Origin: Eshraghiella sp964414835 | GTDB lineage: Bacteria; Bacillota; Clostridia; Lachnospirales; Lachnospiraceae | Length of the DNA stretch: 46,349 bases | Assembly: GCA_964414835.1 (NCBI GenBank) | Contig: CAYPWY010000015.1 | Span: forward strand, 1-46,349 | Reading direction: 5' to 3' | Shown: positions 8,327 to 17,095 of the stretch, in pieces | Layout: each line of letters opens with the position of its first letter | Numbering within the stretch: the stretch's first letter is position 1 | Translations under genes and position numbers: made by a program | Notes under the pieces: model-generated | Seen by the model: the letters and a program-made list of their open reading frames with translations, nothing else | Database searches by the model: none | What the model was told of the DNA's origin: nothing

Positions 8327-9511
8327 ATGCAAAAGCATGAACGCGATCTTGAAACTATTCCAGTCGGCTGCCTTGGTCTTATTACACTTAAAGGCTGTGA
8401 AGCATTGGGCAGCAAAATCAACAATTACATTGTTGATTGGAGAAATGAGCGTGAAAATGAGCATAAGTCTACTATAGCTTTTTCCGGCTATCAAAGGGAT
8501 CACTATATTGTTAAAACAAGTGTACCGCGTTTTGGTTCAGGAGAAGCCAAAGGTGTTATTAATGAGTCCGTCCGCGGATATGACCTTTATATTCTCGTTG
8601 ATGTATGCAATTACAGTCTGACTTATTCACTTTGCGGAGAGACTAATCATATGTCTCCTGATGACCATTATCAGGATTTGAAAAGAATTATTGCCGCTTT
8701 GGGTGGTAAAGCGAGGAGAATAACAGTTATTATGCCATTCCTCTATGAGAGCAGACAGCATAAGCGCAATGGCAGGGAGTCCCTTGACTGTGCCTTGGCT
8801 CTTCGTGAACTTATCAGCATGGGAGTTGATAACATAATCACATTTGATGCCCATGACCCGCGGGTTCAAAATGCCATTCCTCTCAGTGGGTTTGAAACAG
8901 TACAGCCTGTATATCAGTTTATCAAAGCACTTCTCAAGAATGTGAAGGATTTAGATATAGACAGCGAACATATGATGATTATAAGTCCTGATGAGGGCGC
9001 TATGGGAAGGGCAGTGTACTACTCTAACGTACTCGGTCTTGACATGGGTATGTTTTACAAACGCCGTGACTATTCCAAAATCGTAGATGGCCGTAACCCG
9101 ATTGTTGCCCATGAATTTCTGGGCTCCTCAGTGGAAGGTAAGGATGTATTTATAATAGACGACATGATTTCATCCGGTGAAAGTATGCTTGATGTAGCCA
9201 GAGAGCTTAAGGCACGCAAGGCACGCAGGATTTTCCTTGCTGCCACATTCGGTCTTTTCACTAATGGTATGGATAAATTTGACAAGGCTTACGAGGATGG
9301 TCTTTTTGACAAGCTTCTGACCACCAACCTTGTATACCAGTCCCCTGAGCTTCTTTCAAGAGATTATTATATAAGCGTTGACATGAGTAAATATATTGCT
9401 CTTTTGATTGACACACTCAACCATGACGCTTCTATAAGCCATCTTCTTAATCCTATTGAAAGAATTAACAGGGTTGTTACTGAATACAAGAAGGAACGTG
9501 AGCAGAAATAG
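8327..9511 (+). CDS. prs: Ribose-phosphate pyrophosphokinase, long divergent form
   Basis: 394 residues against about 315 for classical PRPP synthetase; the extra length lies mainly in the N-terminal 60 residues and scattered insertions. The PRPP-binding loop reads IIDDMISSGESM instead of the usual DDxxxTGGT, and the catalytic loop KRRD (near residue 245) is kept. FLYESRQHKR takes the place of the usual ARQDRK region. It should make PRPP from ribose-5-phosphate and ATP for nucleotide, His and Trp synthesis. GGAGGAG precedes the ATG, and the gene follows the helicase loader by 24 bases, so it is probably cotranscribed. Long variants like this are known in Clostridia. Biochemical identity is inferred. 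Confidence 0.88.
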   Translation: MQKHERDLETIPVGCLGLITLKGCEALGSKINNYIVDWRNERENEHKSTIAFSGYQRDHYIVKTSVPRFGSGEAKGVINESVRGYDLYILVDVCNYSLTYSLCGETNHMSPDDHYQDLKRIIAALGGKARRITVIMPFLYESRQHKRNGRESLDCALALRELISMGVDNIITFDAHDPRVQNAIPLSGFETVQPVYQFIKALLKNVKDLDIDSEHMMIISPDEGAMGRAVYYSNVLGLDMGMFYKRRDYSKIVDGRNPIVAHEFLGSSVEGKDVFIIDDMISSGESMLDVARELKARKARRIFLAATFGLFTNGMDKFDKAYEDGLFDKLLTTNLVYQSPELLSRDYYISVDMSKYIALLIDTLNHDASISHLLNPIERINRVVTEYKKEREQK

Positions 9512-9578
9512 CAGGCGGCTTTAACCAATAATACACGGCTCTATATAAGTCAAAAGACAATAGCCGAAGGCAACAAAC

Positions 9579-9607
9579 AGGCGGCAGGGATTTCTCCCAT
9601 GCCGCCT
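9579..9607. terminator. Hairpin between convergent prs and PBP genes
   Basis: Inverted repeat with outer arms AGGCGGCA / TGCCGCCT and inner GGGA / TCCC around a small loop. It sits between two converging genes and could serve both strands, although the T-runs on each side are weak. Confidence 0.6.
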
Positions 9608-9659
9608 CTTATAATATGTCTGCAACTTCTGCTGCACATACCTCAATAATACTTAAATA

Positions 9660-11813
9660 TTACGGTGCATCTTTGTCTCCCATTCCGGATACATCAACAT
9701 CTTTATCCCCTGTACCGGATATATCGGTATAGGAATCTCCATCTCCGATATTCAACGTGTTATGCCCATACCCCGGATGTGTTTCCGCTTCAGACTCACC
9801 TTCGCCATTGGCGCCTGCTCCGCCGTTTTCAGTATCACTTTCTCCTTCATAGGCAGGAAAAGGCTTAAGTTCCAAATCTTTATGTATTTCCTCCATATAT
9901 TCTTTCCATATGTAAAGGGGATAGGAACCTCCCGAAAGACCATCTATGGTTGACGGTATATCATTTCCAACCCATACAACCGTCGTATAATATCTTGAGT
10001 ATCCGGCAAGCCATCCGTCTTTGGAATCATTGGTTGTACCGGATTTTGCCGCAACTATGGCATTTTCTAACTTGGCATTAGTCAGTAATCCGCTATTTAC
10101 ACCATATTCCATCATCCTTGTTACCATTCTGGAAGCTGTTTCATCATACACACTTACTTCCTTGCCTGTGTTATCAACCAGCAGGGAGCCCGTCGAATTA
10201 GTTATTTTATCTATACAGGTCGGATTACGGTACAATCCGTCATTTTCCAAAGCTGCATAGGCTGACGCCAGCTCCACCGGAGATACCCCCACCGTAAATC
10301 CGCCTATACTTGATGACAAGTTGGAATCATCAACCGCCGTCTTTTTGAAATTCATCAGATGCAGAAATGACATGCCATACTCCGGTGTCATAGACTCCAT
10401 TAACTGCCATGCACACACATTGGATGACCACGCGAGGGCTTCTGTAAGTGTAATATTTCCGCGATACTCATCCCCTACGTTTTTGGGACCTCCCGCAATC
10501 GGATAATCCTCTATCATCTCATCAGGCGTGTGTCCCAGCATTAAATACGGCGCATATACATTGACAGGTTTAATGGTACTTCCCGGCTGTCTGAAGCTTT
10601 GATATGCCCGGTTTAATGTGTATCCGTTGTAATCCTGACTTCTTCCCCCCACAATAGCCGTTACAAGCCCTGTGCCATTATCAATACACACTGCTGCCGC
10701 CTGTGTTTTGTATATTCCTTCATCATTAACATCGGTAAATTCTTTCATATTTTCGTCCAGAATGGACTGTAAAAGCTCCTGTTTCTCCATGTCAATAGAC
10801 GTATATATCCTATATCCGCCCGTAAAAAGAGAAGCCTGATATTCCGAATACATCTCATCATATAAATCGTTATAGCTTTGCTCGTCTTCATCTGAGGTAA
10901 ACTCATATCTGAATACAAAGCCGTTGTCTTCCATAAGCGCCCTTGTTGCGCAATAAAAAACATACGTCTCCACATAATTATGCTTATCATCCTTGGTATT
11001 TACCAGCTCTATCTCTTCTTCCACCGCTGAATAATACTCAAGGCTGGTGATTTTGCCATAAGCAAATAGCTGCTTCAGTATAAGGTCACGCCTCGATTTG
11101 GCCGCCTCTGGATTGACAACCGGGTCATATTTGGACGGATTATTTGGTATTGCAGCAATTAAAATAAGCTGGGACAGCGACAAATCCCCTACGCTTTTGC
11201 CAAAATAACCTTGTGCGGCAGCTTCTATTCCATAATATCCATTGGCATAATAAATATTATTAATGTAGAACTCAAGTATCTGGTCTTTGGTAAATTTTTT
11301 CTCAAGCTCCATTGCTGCAAACATTTCCGTTATTTTTCTCTCCCATGTTACGTCCTGCGTCAAAAACATATTTCTTGCAAGCTGCTGGGTTATTGTGCTG
11401 GCACCTTGTGTTATTGAATTGTTTTTTGCATTGGCAATGGACGCCCTGACAATTGCCGACCAATCAACACCGTGATGGTTATAAAAATCCTTATCCTCCG
11501 TAATCACGAAGGCTTCTTTGAGAATATCGGGTATGTCTTCACTTTCGATGTAATACAGCTCCTTTACTCCGCTTAAAGAGGTAATCTCCTCACCGTTGAT
11601 ATCGTATATGATACTAGTCTCTATCTGGCGAAATGTATCAGCCGTCACATTGGCTGTTGCCTCTTTCGCATTTTTCCGAAGCTTTAATATGCTTCCCAAA
11701 TACACCAAAATAAATATAAGAAGTACGCCTGCAATTGCCGTGATAATTCCAAGTATTATTCTTAATGGTTTACTTTTCTTTCGCTTACTTTTCTTGTTAG
11801 TGTCCTTTGCCAT
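9660..11813 (-). CDS. Class A penicillin-binding protein (PBP1A type)
   Basis: 717 residues. Basic N-terminus, one membrane anchor (about 17-42), then a GT51 glycosyltransferase domain with ITEDKDFYNHHGVDW and ITQGASTITQQLARN, and a transpeptidase domain with the active serine in PGSTIKP (Ser412), an SSN triad and KSGTT (Lys590). It polymerises lipid II glycan and cross-links stems outside the membrane. After the transpeptidase comes an acidic Gly/Glu/Ser/Asp tail of about 60 residues ending in two copies of a VSGxGDKD-like unit. The start lies 15 bases after the stop of the 845-residue unknown gene, so they are cotranscribed; that protein is a candidate partner. Confidence 0.95.
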   Translation of the reverse strand: MAKDTNKKSKRKKSKPLRIILGIITAIAGVLLIFILVYLGSILKLRKNAKEATANVTADTFRQIETSIIYDINGEEITSLSGVKELYYIESEDIPDILKEAFVITEDKDFYNHHGVDWSAIVRASIANAKNNSITQGASTITQQLARNMFLTQDVTWERKITEMFAAMELEKKFTKDQILEFYINNIYYANGYYGIEAAAQGYFGKSVGDLSLSQLILIAAIPNNPSKYDPVVNPEAAKSRRDLILKQLFAYGKITSLEYYSAVEEEIELVNTKDDKHNYVETYVFYCATRALMEDNGFVFRYEFTSDEDEQSYNDLYDEMYSEYQASLFTGGYRIYTSIDMEKQELLQSILDENMKEFTDVNDEGIYKTQAAAVCIDNGTGLVTAIVGGRSQDYNGYTLNRAYQSFRQPGSTIKPVNVYAPYLMLGHTPDEMIEDYPIAGGPKNVGDEYRGNITLTEALAWSSNVCAWQLMESMTPEYGMSFLHLMNFKKTAVDDSNLSSSIGGFTVGVSPVELASAYAALENDGLYRNPTCIDKITNSTGSLLVDNTGKEVSVYDETASRMVTRMMEYGVNSGLLTNAKLENAIVAAKSGTTNDSKDGWLAGYSRYYTTVVWVGNDIPSTIDGLSGGSYPLYIWKEYMEEIHKDLELKPFPAYEGESDTENGGAGANGEGESEAETHPGYGHNTLNIGDGDSYTDISGTGDKDVDVSGMGDKDAP

Positions 11814-11828
11814 AATAACTCCAATTCT

Positions 11829-14366
11829 TTAGAATTCTGCTGTTATAAGTACACTGCCATACAATCCAATCATCTTATCAAACTCGGATTTGGTATAACT
11901 GTTGGTAGTTCCCGTTGTAAAATCAATAGTCGTAACATTGGCTGCAGAATACCCATATACTATCTGATATATTCCAGCATCGGTTTTAGCTATAAGAGGA
12001 AGCCCTTTATCAACATAAAATAATGCGTCATCTATAGAACTTCCTGTCAGATTAATAGCGCTTCCCAAAAGCTCTTCTATACATTCAATTGTTGTATGTC
12101 CTGATTTATAAAGCGTTTCTGAGCTTTTATTAACACCTGCCATTTTCAGCAGCAGGTCCGTTGCTGCAATCTGCGTATTCTCTGACACTTCAAATAACGA
12201 CTGTGGTATGTTAAGTGTTTTTTCCTTGGATTTGTATCTGGTCCATATGGTTTGTGAATCCGAATTGACAACTACACCTCCGCTTTCGCTTGCCGCTGTC
12301 ATAGCCTCTGAAAGCTTGCTGCAAACCTTATAAAGGCATCCGTATCCGTAAACATAATACATTTCGTCTTCATTCTGAGTGCTGTTTACAATATTTACTA
12401 CCGAATCCGCGGCAAAAACATACCTTGCAATTTTGTCAGAAGTATTTTCTCCGCTTCCGCTTACTATCAATGATATATAATTTTCCTTCTGCCTTGCATC
12501 TGTTATTCTCACATTGATTTCAAGATTTGTGCCTGTTTCCTGAGAATTACTCAACAGTCTGTCATCATCTATCGTAACCAGACTTCCGCTGGCATCGGTT
12601 TGCGCCCGCTTCATGGTAATCTTCCCGTCTTCAAACTGGACATCTGTTATATATACGCCATCACGTGAGTATTCTCTGACAACCTCATGTTCTTTGTTCA
12701 TCAATGTTATTTTGTCCATAGGAAAATTGACATTCCCGTCGGAATCTACATATATCATATCGGCAGAAGCCTCTCCAAAAACAACATTTCCGTCAATAAA
12801 TCCCAACGCTTTGATTTTACTGCCCTCCAGCGCCTGTATCTGATATATCTCGCCTGTGTCCAACAGCAAAATATACATAACATTACAATCATATACCTCA
12901 TCTCCGGTCTGGTATATAAGCATATTGCTGTCATCAGACATAATACAGCTTGTGGGCAGCACGCTGTCCGCAACTACCATACATTCCTTAGTGGCACAGT
13001 CAAGATAATATATTGCACTGTTATTATACATATATAAAATGTTCTGCTCATTAATATATGCCAAAGTATCGATATCAAGGGCAATGGACATATAAGGGTC
13101 AGTTCTTGGTATAAAAATAATCTCTGTGGTGGTGTTTTCCCCTGCATCATATGAAAAAACTGATATTCCCACCTGACCTTCATGAATACCGCGGTTCATA
13201 TATCCATATACGAGGAATCTTACATTGCCGTCATCATCAACATTGAGAATTTTGATGTCGTGTTCATCATAATTTTCTCTCAAATCCGCTCCGTCCGACT
13301 GAACAAAATCAAATATTTTGGTAAATTCATTCTTGGAAACGCTGTATTCCCAAAGCTGATTTTCACGGACAAAACAAGTCATTTTACCTGAACTGCTGGC
13401 TTTCATTTCTATATCGGCGTCACTGCATATTCCAAGATAAATCTCCCCCGTACTGCTTAAAGCATATTCCGGGTCAAAAATCTGATTCATCCATCTGTCA
13501 AAGCTATACACATATGTAACCGTATCATCCGGCTGGTTTATCCTGTAAAATTCTTTGACATTATACTGAAACTCACCTATATCACCTGTCGTCTGTGCTA
13601 TATAGTTTATGGTAACAGATGCCGTCGCTCCGTCAATTTCATTGAGTGTAATATATCTGTCAGTTACGATGGACGGCTCTATTCCGGCAAATCCCACCTG
13701 CGACAGCTTGGAATGTATATTTACATATCCAAGGTTAGTATTATCACCTGTCGAATCAGTCTCAAGCTTTGCAGTTATATTATCCAACAGCGAAGCATCC
13801 ATTGTGTATGTGGAAAAGTTATTGACATATTCCAGCTTCCTGTCTGTTTCCGCGTCATCCATTATGACAATCCTTGTATAATAAGCTGCCTGTCCGTACT
13901 GTTCCGTTCCCACATTAATTTTGAGCATATACTCCTTATTGATATCCATCAAATTACGAAATTTGATGGATGCCACAATAACTCCGTCTTCACTGTCGTA
14001 ATCGGCTACAGCCGCACGTTCAACGAGTTCTTTTCCATCAAGGCTTCTAAGCTCATAAGATATTCCCGACACAACACTTCCGTATTGTCTTATGTATATA
14101 CTCATAATTCTGTCGGAGCTTATAGGCGTGACTGCTTCGTGCAGAAGTTTCTGCTCCACATCACAGGTGTAACCATGAAGATTATTATACTTAATACCGC
14201 TGTCGGTCTGCATATACACAATCGGAAGCACCGCGCTTCCCATGGAAGTTGAATCATCATCATCAGATTTATTTATTCCGATTTTTATAAAATATGTTGC
14301 TGCCGCTGCCGCAATAAACACTACAACATATATAAAGACTCTTACTTTAATACTGATACTTTTCAA
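11829..14366 (-). CDS. Exported unknown protein with probable beta-propeller and degenerate C39-like C-terminus
   Basis: 845 residues from a TTG with AAGAGG eight bases upstream. One N-terminal membrane segment (about 8-27) followed by an acidic Ser/Asp stretch; the rest should be outside the cell. The middle (about 250-680) is a series of short beta-strand repeats of the type DGNVRFLVYGY, suggesting a propeller-like fold. The last ~120 residues resemble C39-like papain-fold peptidases: a helix at 730 (NTQIAATDLLLKMAGV), then DALFYVDKGLPLIAKT, then GIYQIVYGYSAANVTTIDF and a YTKSEFDKMI end. The positions where active enzymes have Cys (near 730) and His (Gln801) are replaced, so peptidase activity is unlikely. 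Fifteen bases before a class A PBP; I infer an envelope role. No family name is claimed. Confidence 0.75.
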   Translation of the reverse strand: MKSISIKVRVFIYVVVFIAAAAATYFIKIGINKSDDDDSTSMGSAVLPIVYMQTDSGIKYNNLHGYTCDVEQKLLHEAVTPISSDRIMSIYIRQYGSVVSGISYELRSLDGKELVERAAVADYDSEDGVIVASIKFRNLMDINKEYMLKINVGTEQYGQAAYYTRIVIMDDAETDRKLEYVNNFSTYTMDASLLDNITAKLETDSTGDNTNLGYVNIHSKLSQVGFAGIEPSIVTDRYITLNEIDGATASVTINYIAQTTGDIGEFQYNVKEFYRINQPDDTVTYVYSFDRWMNQIFDPEYALSSTGEIYLGICSDADIEMKASSSGKMTCFVRENQLWEYSVSKNEFTKIFDFVQSDGADLRENYDEHDIKILNVDDDGNVRFLVYGYMNRGIHEGQVGISVFSYDAGENTTTEIIFIPRTDPYMSIALDIDTLAYINEQNILYMYNNSAIYYLDCATKECMVVADSVLPTSCIMSDDSNMLIYQTGDEVYDCNVMYILLLDTGEIYQIQALEGSKIKALGFIDGNVVFGEASADMIYVDSDGNVNFPMDKITLMNKEHEVVREYSRDGVYITDVQFEDGKITMKRAQTDASGSLVTIDDDRLLSNSQETGTNLEINVRITDARQKENYISLIVSGSGENTSDKIARYVFAADSVVNIVNSTQNEDEMYYVYGYGCLYKVCSKLSEAMTAASESGGVVVNSDSQTIWTRYKSKEKTLNIPQSLFEVSENTQIAATDLLLKMAGVNKSSETLYKSGHTTIECIEELLGSAINLTGSSIDDALFYVDKGLPLIAKTDAGIYQIVYGYSAANVTTIDFTTGTTNSYTKSEFDKMIGLYGSVLITAEF

Positions 14367-14419
14367 ACTATTAACCTCTTAAGTCCATCATTACTAATTA
14401 TATTTTACAACGGATTGAA

Positions 14420-15166
14420 CTAGTAATCAAGATTGTTAAGCGGAGTTGATAAATATATCACCGTTTTATTTGCTGCTGCATCATATTCCTGAACTATGTT
14501 TATATTAATTTTCTGCCCTGAACTTAGCACGTATTCATCAACCGCATCTGTGTACGCATATATTGTAAAAAGGTCATTTTCTCTGCTTTCCGTTACAATA
14601 CTTGCATTCAAAAGCTCCAAAAGCTCATCCGCCGCTTTATTGCGCTCATAATAATTTAATGCTCCGGGTATCTCTCCTCTGAGATTAAGGTTTACATACC
14701 CATCAATGCCGCTGGCATCAAAAAGGTCTTCCACCATATTTTTGTATGTCATTGCGCAGTCGGTTCTTCCTTTTATTGTCATCCGTATTGATATATATTG
14801 CGTACAGTCCTTGTAAGCGCCATATTCCTTTGTTACTGTATTAAGGCTAATTTCCAGCTGGGCATTTTGGGAATCTTTATAAAGACTATAAGTCTGGTTA
14901 TCGCCATCCTCCGTTATCCGTGTGTCATAATTGTTGTCTATTCCAATGCATGAAGCTATGTTCACAAGAATTTCTTTTTTGTCTATGTCGTCCAAATAAG
15001 ATGTACCATACTCTCCAAAAGCCTCAATTATTGAATCCACATTATCATAAACTATACTATTAAATGCCGTTATAACATCACGGCTGGTTTGTGTATTTAA
15101 GTTTATTATCCTTATAGCAACTGCACCCCACGCAAGCATCGCAATCACTATCCCCATTTTTTTCAT
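14420..15166 (-). CDS. ywmB: YwmB-family (TATA-box-binding-like) exported protein
   Basis: 248 residues with an N-terminal signal or anchor segment (about 4-20) and a two-lobed alpha/beta region, including YKNMVEDLFDASGIDGYVNLNLRGEIPG, typical of the YwmB/DUF1779 family, whose function is unknown. The B. subtilis member lies just downstream of the ATP synthase genes, as here, which supports the call. Its GGAGGTG ribosome site is buried in the 3' arm of a hairpin after atpC, so its expression may be throttled relative to the ATP synthase. The next gene, the 845-residue unknown, begins 53 bases downstream. Confidence 0.72.
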   Translation of the reverse strand: MKKMGIVIAMLAWGAVAIRIINLNTQTSRDVITAFNSIVYDNVDSIIEAFGEYGTSYLDDIDKKEILVNIASCIGIDNNYDTRITEDGDNQTYSLYKDSQNAQLEISLNTVTKEYGAYKDCTQYISIRMTIKGRTDCAMTYKNMVEDLFDASGIDGYVNLNLRGEIPGALNYYERNKAADELLELLNASIVTESRENDLFTIYAYTDAVDEYVLSSGQKININIVQEYDAAANKTVIYLSTPLNNLDY

Positions 15167-15168
15167 AT

Positions 15169-15222
15169 AAAAACACCTCCAAAATAGTTCTAATTCAAAT
15201 TATTACCATTTTGGGGGTGTTT
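15169..15222 (-). terminator. Terminator-like hairpin that also covers the ywmB ribosome site
   Basis: Arms 15208-15222 and 15171-15185 pair over 15 bp (one G-U), with a 22-base loop and a short T-tract on the minus strand. It lies 11 bases after the atpC stop and ends three bases before the ywmB ATG. The ywmB Shine-Dalgarno sequence (complement of 15174-15180) is inside the downstream arm. Confidence 0.75.
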
Positions 15223-15233
15223 AATCATCATAG

Positions 15234-15635
15234 TCAGCCTTTTATTGATATACGGGTAAGTGAACGTTTAAGAGCCGCCTCTGCTCTTTGTATATCAATT
15301 CCGGACTCGGCTCCTGCCAGTCTTCTTTCTGCCCTTATTCTGGCTTCTTCCGCCCTGTTCAAATCAATTTCATCAGGCCACTCGGCAACCTCAGCAAGAA
15401 CCATTATTTTATCCTGTGTTATCTCCGCAAAACCCGAATGAAGCGCTGCTCTGCGCTCCTCCCCATCATTATGAATAACCATAACTCCAGGTGAAAGCAC
15501 TGTGGCAAGGGGTATATGTCCCGGATAAACGCCGATATAGCCTTCCGAAGTACTCATTTCAACCATGTCTGCCTGACCTTTGAAAAAGGTTCTGTCCGGA
15601 CACATAACTTCTAATGTGAATTTGTTATCTGCCAT
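15234..15635 (-). CDS. atpC: ATP synthase epsilon subunit
   Basis: 133 residues, normal length. The N-terminal beta-sandwich shows FTLEVMCPDRTFFKGQADMVEMSTSEGYIGVYPGH, and the C-terminal pair of helices includes NRAEEARIRAERRL. It is part of the central stalk, where it couples rotation to catalysis and can brake ATP hydrolysis. It is the last gene of the atp operon, 12 bases after atpD, and is followed by a terminator-like hairpin. Confidence 0.97.
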   Translation of the reverse strand: MADNKFTLEVMCPDRTFFKGQADMVEMSTSEGYIGVYPGHIPLATVLSPGVMVIHNDGEERRAALHSGFAEITQDKIMVLAEVAEWPDEIDLNRAEEARIRAERRLAGAESGIDIQRAEAALKRSLTRISIKG

Positions 15636-15647
15636 AAACGACCTCCT

Positions 15648-17039
15648 TTATTTGCATTTAGCAAGAACGTCATCTATGCTTCCGCAGCTAAGGAAGTAGC
15701 TTTCCGGAATATCATCGTATTTACCTTCAAGGATTTCCTTAAAGCCCTGTATAGTCTCACTGACAGGAACATAGCGTCCCTCAAGTCCAGTAAACTGTGT
15801 TGCAACAAAGAATGGCTGTGAAAGGAATCTTTGAACCTTTCTTGCCCTTGCTACAACAAGCTTATCATCCTCTGAAAGCTCATCCATACCGAGTATGGCA
15901 ATAATATCCTGAAGTTCTTTGTACTTCTGAAGGATTTCCTGAACGCCTCTGGCTACCTTATAATGTTCCTCTCCCACAATTCTAGGGTCAAGGATACGTG
16001 AAGAAGAGCCAAGAGGGTCTACTGCCGGATATATACCAAGCTCAGCTATTGAACGGTCAAGAACGGTTGTTGCATCCAAATGTGCAAATGTTGTTGCCGG
16101 AGCCGGGTCCGTAAGGTCATCGGCAGGCACATATACAGCCTGTACTGATGTAATGGAACCATTCTTGGTAGATGTGATACGCTCCTGAAGCGCACCCATC
16201 TCTGTCTGCAGTGTAGGCTGGTAACCAACCGCGGACGGCATACGTCCCAAAAGTGCAGACACCTCAGAACCTGCCTGTGTGAATCTGAAAATATTATCAA
16301 TGAACAACAGCACATCCTTGCCGCCTTCATCACGGAAATATTCCGCCATTGTAAGTCCTGTAAGAGCAACTCTCATTCTCGCTCCCGGCGGCTCATTCAT
16401 CTGACCGAACACCATTGTTGTTTTATTGATAACGCCTGATTCCTGCATTTCATAATACAGGTCGTTTCCTTCACGTGTACGCTCACCGACTCCTGTAAAT
16501 ACGGAATATCCGCCGTGTTCTGTTGCTATGTTACGGATAAGCTCCTGAATAAGAACGGTCTTACCTACTCCGGCGCCGCCGAAAAGTCCGATTTTACCGC
16601 CCTTCTGATAAGGACAAAGAAGGTCGACAACCTTAATACCCGTCTCAAGAATCTCGGTAGATGTAGACTGTTCCTCAAATGTCGGCGCTTTCCTGTGAAT
16701 CGGCATATGCTTTTCAACCTCAGGTGCCGGCTTATCATCAATAGCATCACCAAGCACGTTAAAAATACGGCCAAGTGTATTCTCACCAACCGGTACTGAA
16801 ATCGGTGCGCCTGTTGACTCAGCATCCATACCTCTTACAAGACCATCCGTTGGACCCATTGCGATACATCTTACCGTATCATCGCCAAGATGCTGCGCAA
16901 CCTCAACAACAAGCTTTTCACCGTTACTGCTGTATATATTAATAGCACTGTTAATCTCCGGGAGATTTCCCTCCGTAAACTTAATATCGAGAACGGCACC
17001 GACTATCTGAGTGATTTTACCTATGTTGTTTGAAGCCAT
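15648..17039 (-). CDS. atpD: ATP synthase beta subunit (catalytic)
   Basis: 463 residues, normal length. Walker A GGAGVGKTVL, catalytic GERTREGNDLYYEM, Walker B VLLFIDNIFRFTQAGSEVS and the DELSEED-region equivalent (ILGMDELSEDD) are all intact. It forms the catalytic sites of F1 with alpha. It lies between atpG and atpC in the usual order, with a clear AGGAG-type ribosome site. Confidence 0.98.
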   Translation of the reverse strand: MASNNIGKITQIVGAVLDIKFTEGNLPEINSAINIYSSNGEKLVVEVAQHLGDDTVRCIAMGPTDGLVRGMDAESTGAPISVPVGENTLGRIFNVLGDAIDDKPAPEVEKHMPIHRKAPTFEEQSTSTEILETGIKVVDLLCPYQKGGKIGLFGGAGVGKTVLIQELIRNIATEHGGYSVFTGVGERTREGNDLYYEMQESGVINKTTMVFGQMNEPPGARMRVALTGLTMAEYFRDEGGKDVLLFIDNIFRFTQAGSEVSALLGRMPSAVGYQPTLQTEMGALQERITSTKNGSITSVQAVYVPADDLTDPAPATTFAHLDATTVLDRSIAELGIYPAVDPLGSSSRILDPRIVGEEHYKVARGVQEILQKYKELQDIIAILGMDELSEDDKLVVARARKVQRFLSQPFFVATQFTGLEGRYVPVSETIQGFKEILEGKYDDIPESYFLSCGSIDDVLAKCK

Positions 17040-17095
17040 TTTTTCACTCCTTCTATCCGCCTGTCTGTATGAACAGGCTTTTTCTCGTCCGAAAG

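Noticed and set aside
13713..14252. 179-codon plus-strand frame across the 845-residue gene
   Set aside because: Antisense shadow with unnatural Ile/Tyr/His-rich composition; the opposite frame has a start signal, a membrane anchor and full length.
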